A stretch of DNA of 64,000 bases from Histophilus somni (GTDB lineage: Bacteria > Pseudomonadota > Gammaproteobacteria > Enterobacterales > Pasteurellaceae): positions 1 to 64,000 of the forward strand of contig NZ_JACHGQ010000002.1 of NCBI RefSeq assembly GCF_014202395.1. The letters run 5' to 3'. The notes under the pieces were generated by a model, which was not told where the DNA came from, ran no database searches, and was given only the letters and a program-made list of their open reading frames with translations. Below, piece after piece: positions 1 through 12,200 of this stretch. Position 1 is the stretch's first letter. Every line of letters starts with the position of its first letter. The translations under genes and the position numbers were made by a program.

Positions 1-2
1 AA

Positions 3-137
3 CAATATCTTAAAAATCACCTATTTCAACCTCAACCTTTCGGCGAAAGTATTATTCGCCTTTTTCTGCTTTGTCTTAAAAAGCAAGGCATCGCCGATTT
101 ATACCTCATTAATCTGCCTAAAAAGCAAAAATTTTAA
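3..137 (+). CDS. C-terminal fragment of an unidentified protein (cut by window start)
   Basis: An open frame enters from the left edge and ends at TAA 135-137, giving 44 residues that finish ADLYLINLPKKQKF. The composition (charged and aliphatic, no low-complexity run) looks like a real protein end, and it is followed by an AT-rich spacer before the adhesin. I do not recognise the family. It could also be a chance open frame, since no start is visible. Confidence 0.35.
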   Translation, partial: QYLKNHLFQPQPFGESIIRLFLLCLKKQGIADLYLINLPKKQKF

Positions 138-224
138 TCCATTAATAACTATAAAAAAGTTAAAAAAATCAACAAAATAAATCAATAAAAAACCTAATTT
201 TAAAAGATTAAAGAGAGTGAATTT

Positions 225-3200
225 ATGAACAAAATCTTCAAAACAAAATACGATGTAACAACAGGTCAATGTAAAGCCGTTTCTGAGTTGGCAAGCAACC
301 GCCAAATAGCGAGCAGTTCGAAGAGTAAACCAAAGTGCGGTGTGTTTTTGGGTAATTTTTTAGGCATTTTTAAATTTTCACCGTTGGTGTTGTTGATGTC
401 GGGGATGCTTGGTGTGAGCAGTGTTTCATATGCTGACATAACATATATTGATATGGACGGAAATACCGGAGCAGCGGGTGTACGAGAAAATTGGAGGGAA
501 GCAGATTATTGGAAAAAAAACGGTAGAGAAAACACTCTTCTAACACAGGTTCAAAATAGTCCTCGTAAATATGATAAAGATGTTAATACTAATGTATATA
601 AGTCTGTAATAATAGGCCCTCACTCTGCAGGCGTGAATACGAATCACGATCAATCTACTGGTGTAGGTATGACTATTTTAGGCCATGGTGCTGTAGGTCT
701 TGCTTCTCAAACAACTGCAATAGGAAACAATGTATATTCTGGAGGGCAACAAGCAACTGCTTTAGGATCGGACGTAATGGCTGCTGGTTATGCTTCTATT
801 GCAATAGGGAATGATGATATAGCTAATACATATCGAGACAAATTACCTGAAAAAACCATTATGAAAATCTATGGTTATGATACAAACACAAGATATAGTG
901 GAACTACTTATAAAAATATATTAAATGAACAGAACTTTAAGATAAAATACGGAATAAATAACGGTGTAGATAACCGGATTTATTCTCCTACTTACGCAGC
1001 AGGCGTGGCATCAATAGCCATTGGTTCAAGATCTGTTGCCTATGGAAATGCTTCACTAGCTATAGGTACATTATCATTTGCTTTAGCAAATGATTCTACT
1101 GCAGTTGGAGTTCGTGCGTTTGTTAATGACGATGCAACTGGAGGAGTTGCTATAGGAGACGAATCAAGGGTTTTTGCTGCGAATTCATTTGCTATAGGTA
1201 ATGAAACAGAAGCAACTAACCAAGGTGCATTAACATTCGGTTCAGGATCAAAAGCAGTAGGAATTGGATCAATAGCCATAGGGTCAAATGTAGCATCTAA
1301 TGCTTTAATCGCAAGTAATGGGTATGAGACATTTCAAAATTCCATTATGCAACACACACAAAATTCATCTCCTGTTGTAGAAGTAGATCGACATAATGAA
1401 TATAACACCCTTTTTAAAATCGATGAGAACAATTTAAAATACGGAGATGAAAATCATATTGTCAAACTTGGTTTTAATGCTTCTAACCCTAGTAATAGTA
1501 AAAATCCAATATCAGAGATAATTGAAAAAGTAATTAGCGACAAAAAACGAATAGCCTTTAGTCACGAAAGGGATGAAGTCATTGAAACAACAAGTAAAAT
1601 ATATAAAACAACTAAAGAAGGAGATCACTCTATATCTTTAGGATATCATCTTTCAAATAATGGGGATAATACTATTACTATAGGTAGTGCATCAGTAGTA
1701 AGAGGAGCAAACTCTGTAGTATTAGGGGCATTAAATAACATCGGTAAATATGCACGAAATACCATCGCACTTGGGATTGGTACTAATGTATATAAAGAAA
1801 ACTCTGTTGCTATCGGTACAGGAATAAATGTCATCGGTGCAGGAGCAGTTGCAATAGGTTCCGGAGTTGGTGTTACAAAAGACAATACAATATCAATAGG
1901 GTATGGTTCTCATGGATTATCAAGTGAAAGTATAGTTCTAGGAAATTCTGCAAGTTTAAAAGATCATTCAAAAAAATCTATACTAATAGGTAATAGTGCA
2001 AAAGTTGAAAATCAAAGTCAAAATAAAAATGTAAAAATAGCAAATTTAAAGAAAGGAAAATTTGGACTTGAGGCTGAAAAAGTAGAATTAGAAATGTCAG
2101 CAATTTCTATAGGTACAGAATCATATGTTTATTCTGAAAAAGGGATAGCTTTAGGAGATAATGCAAAAATTGAAGCAAATTCTGAAAATGCAATTGCTTT
2201 CGGGACTAATTCAAAAGCGAGTAAAAAAAGTGCAATCGCTTTAGGTAATGAAACCGAAGCGACGATGGAAAACTCCGTCGCCTTGGGCTATAAATCACAT
2301 ACAAAATATTTTTATCAGGATGCTAACAAAAATACAGCAACCTTAACCGGAAAAGAAGCCATTGATTTAACCCCATATGTTCCAGAGGGGTCAAGCTATA
2401 GTTTAAGAACTGATAAATCAGCGGGTATCATTTCAGTCGGTTGGACAAAGGGTAACAGTGGAAGTCAAGAACTGGGCTTAAGACGGATTGTCGGGGTGGC
2501 ACCGGGTGCGTTGGATTCTGACGTGGCGACGATTGGACAATTAAAAGCCTTAGAATATGTAAAAAGAGAAGGCTTAGTCGTTTATTATACGCAAGAGGGT
2601 AATCAACTATATAAATTAGTTAAAAGTGCGGAGGATGGCAACTTCTATAAGGCAGATACAAAATATGGAACACCAATAAAAGAATTAGGTTCAGTATCAC
2701 AAGACAAAGTATTAGTTGGTGCAAAAGGCAATAAAGAAGAGAGTTTTGATCATAAAGGGAAAAATTTTGTAAACATAGGCGACAAAATCCGCTTCGGGCA
2801 TTTGAAAGATGGCGAGATTAAATCAGATTCTGATCAGGCGATTACGGGGAATCAGCTTAAAAATGTGGGTGATATTTTAGGTGTGTCAGTAAATACCCCC
2901 AATAACACGCAATTTGATAGTTATAAGTTTACAGCGGTTGACTATAAAGGTTCTCAAAAGAAACAAAAAACTATTTTTAAAGATGCTATTGAAGAACTGA
3001 TTACAGCGGTAAATAAGGGAATTGTAATCCAAGACGCTGACAGCCATACAGGTACACTTAATTTAGGTTCGACGTTAACTATTAAAGCGGGAAATATCGA
3101 TAAACCAAAAGCTGATGTAGATGGATTTAGCAGTGATAATATTAAGACAAGCTATCAACCAACCAGAAAGGAACTGTTAATCGGTATCAAAGATAAACCG

Positions 3201-6200
3201 GTATTTAAAGAAGTAACAATAAGTGGCACTGTGAATGATAGAAGCGATAAAAAGACATTAACAACGAAAGAATATGTCGACGGAAAACTTGCCAATGTTG
3301 CAACTAGTTTTACTGTAAATGGTAATACGGGAAACTATATTGTTCAAAGTGCATTAAATATTAAGGGGAAAGCAGACGCTAGCCAACATAAAAATATTAC
3401 TACTGAAGCTAAAACTAATGAAAAAGAGTTGGAAATATCTTTAAATAAAGACTTAAAAGACATTGCAAGTATTACTGGAGAAGGGATTAAAAGCGGTAAA
3501 AATACTGTATATAGCAAGATAGCATTTAATAGCACAAATGGGTCAAATGCAACGACAAATGTAACAATTTCATCAAATGGGGCAAACTATACATTTGATA
3601 GAACGGGCTTTGATATGTCCGATAGAAGAATTACCCGATTACAAAGCGGGTTAAATACACAGCATCATGGACCTAAGGGAGCGAACGGAAATCCGGAAAA
3701 TGTTTCAAAAATATTAGATGGCAGTTACATAACAACAATTAAAGGAAATGCTGTCAATGTCAGCGATTTATCCAACGTGGCGAAAGCGATTGTGGAAAAA
3801 GGACTGAAATTTGCCGGAAATTCCGGCTCTGAAATCACCCGTAAATTGGGCGAAAAACTCACCATTAAAGGCAATGGTACGGATCTGACTTCTAAGACTG
3901 ATAGCAACAAAGGGGAAATTACCTTTACTTTGCACAAAGCAACAAGCATTGATGACAATACGGCAACAAATAGCAATAAAGACAAAGTTGTCACCGCCGG
4001 AGCGGTTAAAACTTATCTAGATTCGAAAATTGATGAGATTAGTACAACCTTAGGGTTAGAGGCGGATAATTCTAAAAATAGCGGTCCGACCGGTAAAGTG
4101 AATTTGAAAAACGAAAAACTTAAAGTGGCAGGAACGAGTGATGAAATTGAGACAAAAGTGGAGCAGGATAAACAAAGTATTACTCTCAGTTTTGCCCAAA
4201 ATACCAAAAACAAATTAGGCATGATTACGGTAGATGGCGATAAGCTCGCATTGGGTAAAAATGCAAAACCTGTCGATAAAATGACCGCACCTAAAGAAGC
4301 AAAAGTGACTGTCGGCAGTGACAACCTTAAATTCAACTGGACAGGCGGTGTCAGTGCTGATGACAAAGAGCAGAGTAAAAAATCGGTGATCAGTGTTGGC
4401 GATACCGGCAAAGAACACCTGATTACTCACGTTGCTGCGGGTAAAGTGGAAGTAAACTCCACCGACGCTATTAACGGAAGCCAGTTATATGGCGTAGTAG
4501 ATGCGTTTTCTAAATTAGCTATTAATGTATTAGGAGCAAAAGCAGACCTAACGAGCGGATTTAAAAAATCAAGTTTTGATGTTGTTAAATATAATGGGAA
4601 TACAAATACTCAAACATCAAAAGAAATGACCTTTAAAGATGCCATTGGTCAAAATACAACAGCGATTAATAAAGGGCTGATCATTAGTGATGGCGGTACT
4701 CCTGCTGGAAAAGGAACGCTTCAACTGGGCGATACCTTACACATTAAAGCGGGGAATATCGATAAACCGACATCTAATGTAGATGGATATAGCAGTGATA
4801 ATATTAAGACAAGCTATCAGCCAACCAGCAAGGAACTGTTAATCGGTATCAAAGATAAACCGACATTTAAAGAAGTCAAAATTAGTGGAACAGTTACGGA
4901 TAATAGTGATGGAACGACATTGACCACGAAAACCTATGTGGACGGGAAATTAGCTAATTTCGCCGCTAATTTTGATGTTAAGGGGGATAATAATAACGTA
5001 GTATATACATTAAATAAACAGAACAATGTCTTAAATATTAATGGCGATACTAAAAATATCACCACGGCAGTGGATAAGAACGCTAAAAAAGTCAGTATCA
5101 CATTAAAAGAGGCTTTAACGGGCATTACATCTATTGGTAAAGATACCAATAATCAAATCGCATTTTCGGATAGCGGGACAATCCTTAAAGCTGGTGGTTC
5201 CAGTTTAAATTTAACTGGTTCTAGTGGCAAAGTTAAAATTTCCAACGTAGCAAATGGTACATCTGATAATGATGCTATTAACAAATTGCAACTCAATTTT
5301 GTTGTGAGTGCTTTAGGCGGAGAGGCGAAAATAGGTGCAGACGGAAATGTAACAGCACCGTCTTATACGCTAGCTAATGGAAATAAGGCATCATATACGA
5401 CAGTGGGAGATGCTTTATCTGCTCTTGATGGGGCACTCACTTCGGTAAATGGGGCAGGTATTACCTTTAGTGATGGGACTATGAATAATGACTTTGTTAG
5501 AAAAAATAGCGAGAACGACAAAAAAGTTGTCATTAAATCAGGAAGCAATATTAATGTTTCATTATCTAAAACAAATTCTGATAAGACGGGAGAATTTACG
5601 GTAGCACTAAATAAAGACTTAGAAGACATTAATTCTATCACTCTAAAAGATAGTGGTGGTCATAGTGCTACAAATAAAACAGGAAAAATTACTATTGATG
5701 GGGTTACTGGAGATGTTAAAGTTCAACACGGTGACGGCAGGGCTTCTAAAATAGTTATTGAAAGTGGATTGAATGCTTTAACTGGTAACGATGAAATTCA
5801 AGTTACTGGTGGCGGAAAAGTATTTGGTAATGCGTCATTAAGTTTAAAAGATGCTTCAATTGCAGGGACAAAATTAAAAGATAACACAATAGCGGAGGCA
5901 AAACTCGATCAAGGTATTAAAGATAAACTTAATAAAACATTTATGGTTAAGGCAGGAGGTACCACTAGCGATAACCTAATAGGAAATACTTTAGAATTTG
6001 CAGCAAAAGATTCTAATTTAACTGTTGAATTAGATAAGTTTAATAAGAAAATATCTTATGGATTAAGTTCAACATTGACGGGAATTGAGTCTATCGCTAA
6101 AGACAAAACAAAAATCTCCTTAGCAGATACGAAAATAAAGTTAATGCCTGAAGAAGGTGCGGCATTAACATTGACAAAATCCGATACGGATAAGGTCAAG

Positions 6201-9200
6201 ATTTCTGGACTGGGAGACGGGCAAATTGACGGTGCTTCAAATGAGGCGATTACCGGAAAACAATTGCATGATTTGGCAGGCAAATTGGGTGTTGCAGTTA
6301 GTGCTACCTCTAAAACCGGATTTGATGAACCTAAATTTGCAAAAATAAATTATCACGATCAAAAAAATCAAGGAAAAACCACCTTTAAAGGGGCAATCGA
6401 TGATTTGATCGTCGCGGTGAATAAAGGACTGGTCGTGGGCGATGGTACAGCAACAGGCACGCTTCAACTGGGGGATACCTTACACATTAAAGCAGGGAAT
6501 ATCGATAAAAAATCAACCAGTGATGATGGATTTAGTAGCGATAATATTAAAACATCATATCAACCAAATACAAAAGAGCTTTTAATTGGCATAAAAGATA
6601 AACCATCTTTTAAACAAGTAACGGTCACTGAAGAAATAAATGAGAAAAGTCCAGAGACTGCCTTAACCACTAAAAAATATGTGGACAGTAAAGCGACTCA
6701 AAACGAGCAAGCGATTGCCAACCAAGAGATAAAATACAAGGCTAATGGAGCAGGTGATAATAAAGTTAAACTTTCCGAAGGTCTTGATTTTAAAAATGAT
6801 GATAACATCACTGTCACAGCAGAGGCTGGCGGTGCGATTACGCATAAATTAAATGCCGATCTGAAAAATATCACTTCGATTGCAGGTAAAGGTGACCGTG
6901 GCACGACTCCGAAGATTGAATTTAATAGCACTGCAAGCGGTGGTAATGGTTCAACCCCGAATGTCAAAATCACCGCAGATGGCGGAGAATTTACCTTTGG
7001 CAATGAGGGTTTAGATTTAGGTAGCAAAAAACTCACCAACCTTGCAAGCGGTTTAGGGTTGAAAGATGCTGGTACTGGAAACGGAAATGCCGACATTATT
7101 AAAAAAGTCCTCGCGGGAACTCTTGATAATGGCAGTAACATTAAATCCACTAACGCCGTCAATGTCAAAGACCTGTCCGAAGTCGCTAAAGCCCTTGTGG
7201 AAAAAGGACTTTCATTTGAGGGGAATGATGGAAGTAGTAATAAAGTTACTCGCAAACTCGGTGAGACGTTGAAAATTGTGGGCAAAGGAAGTGGTGCTAA
7301 CTCAATAACAACCACTAAAAATAATATTAAAGTGTCTAAAAATACAGCAAACGATGGACTGGAAATTGGCTTGTCTGATACTTTAACAGGTATTAAATCT
7401 ATTGGTAATGGCGATAATGCGAAAATTACTTTAAGCGGAAGTAATGGAAGCAAGGACAAAATTAGCTTCAAAGCAGGTAGTTCAGAGGTTACCCTAGCCG
7501 ATGGTAAATTTAGCGGTGTTTCTGAAATTAATAAAGAATCAGGCAAAGCTGCGTTGAAACTTGAAGCCGACAAAGCGACCTTAGAAAGTGCTAGCGGTAA
7601 TTCCAAAGTGGAATTAAAAGATAAAGCAGTAACCATTACAGCTAAAGAGGATAAAGGATCGTTAAAACTCACCGAAAACACTGCAACCTTAGAAAGCACG
7701 AAAGACGGCTCAAACGTTACTTTAGATGGTACTAGTGCAACGTTAAGTGCTGGTAAAAATAAGGGTAGTATTAAAGTTACTAATAACGGCACTCAAAAAA
7801 TCGAGTTAAGCCCGGAAAACGGCTCAACTGTTACGTTTGCAAAGGACACAGCAAATGGTAATACTGTCAAAGCCACCGGCTTGTCTACCATCGGTAAAGA
7901 TGATAGTAACGCCTTAGTGTTTAAAAATGGCACCGGAAACACCGCGGAATTAAAAGTTGGCGGAAATGCGTTGACCTTTACACCAACGAATGGAGCCGGA
8001 AATGCTAAAACCGTGAAAATCTCAAATGTGGCAGATGGAAAAATTGATACTAATTCAACTGAAGCCATTACGGGTAAACAACTGCATGCTTTAGCTACTC
8101 ATTTAGGGGTTGATGTTGATAGCTCAGGTAAAACTACGTTTACAACACCATCATTTAACCCGATAAAAGGTGGTACAAGTTCAACTGGTGGTACAACTAA
8201 TAGCAATACAGGTCCTACAACTTTTAAAGAGGCTATTAATCAGTTAATCACCGCAGTTAATGGTGGATTGACATTCAAGGGGAATGATAATGGTAGCTCC
8301 CCAAGCTCAACCACATTACAATTAAGCGGTACGTTGACCATTGATAGTTCAACAAGTAAGGTAAAAGCCGATGGTATGGCAGAAGCCACACAAAAAGACA
8401 TCACCGTATCATTAGCACCATCTAATGGTAACAATCCTCAAAGTGCGGGTACACTTACGCTGAAATTAAATAAAGCAACCACGGTTTCTGACAGCGATGA
8501 AAAAGTCGTGACTTCTAAAGCGGTAGCGGAGAAATTGAAAGAGTACACACCGACCGCAAAATTAGAAACAGACTTCTTAAAAGTCACTGGTGAGAATATC
8601 GGAAAAGACGAAGAAACCAAAAAAACTGGCAGAAAAACATTTGGCAAAAATGTCGGTATTGCTGAAATCAAACTTGGCGATACTGAAAAAAGTTCAACAG
8701 AATTAGTACAGGCTGATGCGGTGATAGAATACCTAAAAGGCACGGGGAATAAATCCGTTAAAATTTCCGATAATCCGGAAACCAAGGCAGATGGCGAAGG
8801 CTCAATTGCGGTGGGGGATAAAGCCATCGCTCAAAATGTCGGAGCGGTTGCTATTGGTCAAAATTCCGGAGCGAAAAATAACGGAGCAATCTCTATCGGT
8901 AAAGGCTCTGATGTTACCGAAAAAGACGGTATCGCCATCGGAACAGGAACTAAAGTTTCAGGGCAATCATCAGTGGCTATCGGCGAAAAAAATGAGGTAT
9001 CCAATGCACAATCCTATGTATTGGGATCGGAAAATAATATCAAAGGTAGAGATGTCGTCGCTATCGGTTCTAAGATAACGGCGGATGATAAAATTCACGA
9101 TGCGGTTATATTGGGTAATGGTTCAACAGGAGAAGCAAATACTGTGTCTGTAGGTGGACCTGACGTTGGAAAACAAAGAAGAATTATATATGTAGATACC

Positions 9201-12200
9201 CCAAAAAATAAATATGATGCTGTCAATAAAAACTATGTTGATGAATTAAAAATAACCTATAAAGCGAATGGAAATGGAGCAACAGATAAAAAACAAACCG
9301 TAAAACTAACGGATGGCTTGGACTTTAAGAAAGGTGAAAATGACAATATTCAAGTCAAAGTAGCCGAAAATGGTTCAATTCAACATAATCTAGCTAATCA
9401 ACTTAAAGATATAAACAGTATCTGGGGTGGTAAAGATGAAATGGGGGCGAAAATCACGTTAGAAAAAGCTAAAAAAGAAATCAGCCTGAATGAGTCAAAA
9501 CTCAAAGATCTCACAAATGGTGAAATTGATGATAAATCAAAAGACGCTGTTACAGGTAAACAACTGGCGGATTTAGCTAATAAATTGGGTATTGAGGTTG
9601 ATACTTCAAAAACCACCTTTAAAGCTCCAACTTTTGATGACTTCAAATTAAAAGGCATTAATGGAAACGATGGAACTGTACCAAAAAATATCGTTGAAGG
9701 CTTGAAAAATGCTGTTTCTAAACTCAACGAGGGTTTGAAATTCAATGCGGATTTGCCAGCCAGTACAAACGGCACTCAAAACACACCGCACTATCTCGGC
9801 TCAACCATTAATATTGTTCGTTTGGCTTCAAATACGGCAGGGGCGACATCCACACCAGCTCCGGCGGAGACTTCATCACAACCAAATATTGCTGAGTTTA
9901 AAGGCGATAATTTAATCACTCGATATACCAACGAGAGTGGAAACGCTAAGATCGAAATCGGGTTTAAAAACGCACCGATGTTTGAAAAGGTTATGCTTTC
10001 TCAAAAACAAATGTATGAGAATGGTAAGAATAGCAAAGTTGGAGAAAATGACTTGATTACCAAATCCTATCTTGAAGAAGCGTTAAGTAGCTTTAAGTTC
10101 AAGGTTGAAAATGGTGGCGGTCAAACTGTTGAAATCGGTCGTGGCGATACGTTGAAATTTACGAGTGGTCAGAATATTAAAGTAGATTTAGCTAAAAACG
10201 GTACAACACCATCAAGTACGGGATCTACCAGTCCGAGTGATTCCGCACCGGCTCCAACACCAGCTGCTCCAGCACCAGTATCATCAGCAGCTCCAAGCAG
10301 TTCATCAGGTGGTGCAGGTTCAAACGGCGGTGGTTCAAATAGTATGGCTTCGTCAGGTGGTTCAAATGGTGCAGGCATGGCTACGACAACGCCAACAAGT
10401 ACACCAACTACCACGCCAACCACCACTACCCCAACAACAACGGCTATGGTAACCATTGGCACAACTGAGGATTTGAAAAATATAACATCAATTTCCTCAC
10501 CGTCTAAAGGAGCGAATGCAGGTACAGGCGGAAGCGGAAGTACGGGCGAAAATGGTGCTGGTTCAAATACAGAAGTCACCAAACTTACGTTAGAAGCGGA
10601 GAAAGGTGCGACATTCCAAGTTGGCAATCAAGGTACTGAAGTAAATATCAATAAAGATGGTATTTCACTTACACCACAAAGCAAAGATGGCAAAGCAACC
10701 TTAAACAAAGACGGCTTAACCGTGGGCGATAAAGAGGCAGCTAACGGCGACAAAACCCATACCGTTTATGGTAAAAACGGCTTGACTGTAAAAGGCAAAG
10801 ACGGTTCAAAAGAAGTCGTGAGCTTGAAAGTGGCTGACGGTGAAAACAGTCAAGGCAATAATGGTGGTAACGGTCAATCCGCTACCCTTGCGTTTGCAAA
10901 AATCGGAAATGGAAGCGGAGCTGGAACAGGTGCTGATGCAAAAGGCACCGGCAAAATCACCGGTCTTGCTGATATTAAACCGGAGGAAACAGACGGCACC
11001 CTTGCAGCGAATAAAAACTATGTGGATGAAAAAGTATCCGACTTAAACAATAATCGCCCGTTTGATTTTTATTTAGGCAATGAAAAAGTCGTGAAAGGGG
11101 CTGATGGCAGTTTCCACAAAGCAGACAAACCTGCTGAAAAACTTTCTGAGGAAGAGAAGAAACAAGTCGTGATTAAAGCCGAACCGACCACCGCACCTAT
11201 CGGGATTAGCAATGTGGCGAGTGGTTTGGGTATTACAACACCAGCAGACGAACAAAAAGAAAAACTTAATCAGCTTGCTGAGGAAGTGAGTGAAAAAGTG
11301 ACGGCATTAGGTGAAAAAATGAAAGATTTTTCTGAGAAAGCAGAAAAATTTGCTGATTTACAGTTAATGGTAGACAGTTTAAAACAAACAGTGGATACCA
11401 TGCCTGATGGAAAAGCTAAAGAAAAAATGCATGAGGATTTGGAAAAATACAAAACGCAATTATCAGCTTCCAAAAAGGATAAAGATGACGCCAAAGAAGC
11501 CGTAAAATCGGCACGCAACGAGTTAATCGAAGCAAATGGGGACTATAACGCTTTTTCCGAGGCGATGGCAAAAGTCGAAGAACTGGTTGAATCGGATAGC
11601 CAAGCCGAGTTAAGCAATGTCGCTACTATTGGCGATTTGCAAGCGGTGGCAAAATCCGGCTTGAAGTTTAAAGGCAATGACGGCGTGGAAGTGCGTAAAC
11701 AGCTGAGTGAAACCCTGTCCATCACAGGCGAGGGAACATTTAACAGCAACCGCACTGCTACCGGCAATATCAAAGTGGAAATGGCACAAGACGGCAAAGG
11801 CTTAGAAGTTAAATTGTCCGATCAGTTGAAAAATATGACCTCTTTTGAAACCCGTGAAGTTGAGGGTAGAAAATCTACTTTAGACAGCAACGGCTTGAGA
11901 GTGGTCAATAAAGGCAAAGATGGCACTGATGATAAAGCCAAATCTGCAACTTATGGAGCGGAAGCGGTGGTGTTGGAAGATAAAAACAAAAGCGATAAGG
12001 CTGTGATGACCGCAGGTGGTATCCGTTTTGCGGACAGTTCAACCCAAGCGACCGCACTAAGTACCGAGCTGAATAAAAACGGATTGACAGTGAACGGTGC
12101 AGACGGTCAGATTCACATTGATGGTACAAAAGGGGTTATCACCGTGCCGAATATTAAACCTAATGCAGATGGTCATGTGGTAGTAAACAAAAACTACGTG

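Noticed and set aside
6698-7792. 364-codon minus-strand open frame inside the adhesin gene
   Set aside because: Shadow of the repetitive coding strand; composition (Leu/Ser/Pro/Val) mirrors the adhesin codons, with no start signal or family similarity. The other minus-strand frames in 1.0-12.3 kb are the same.
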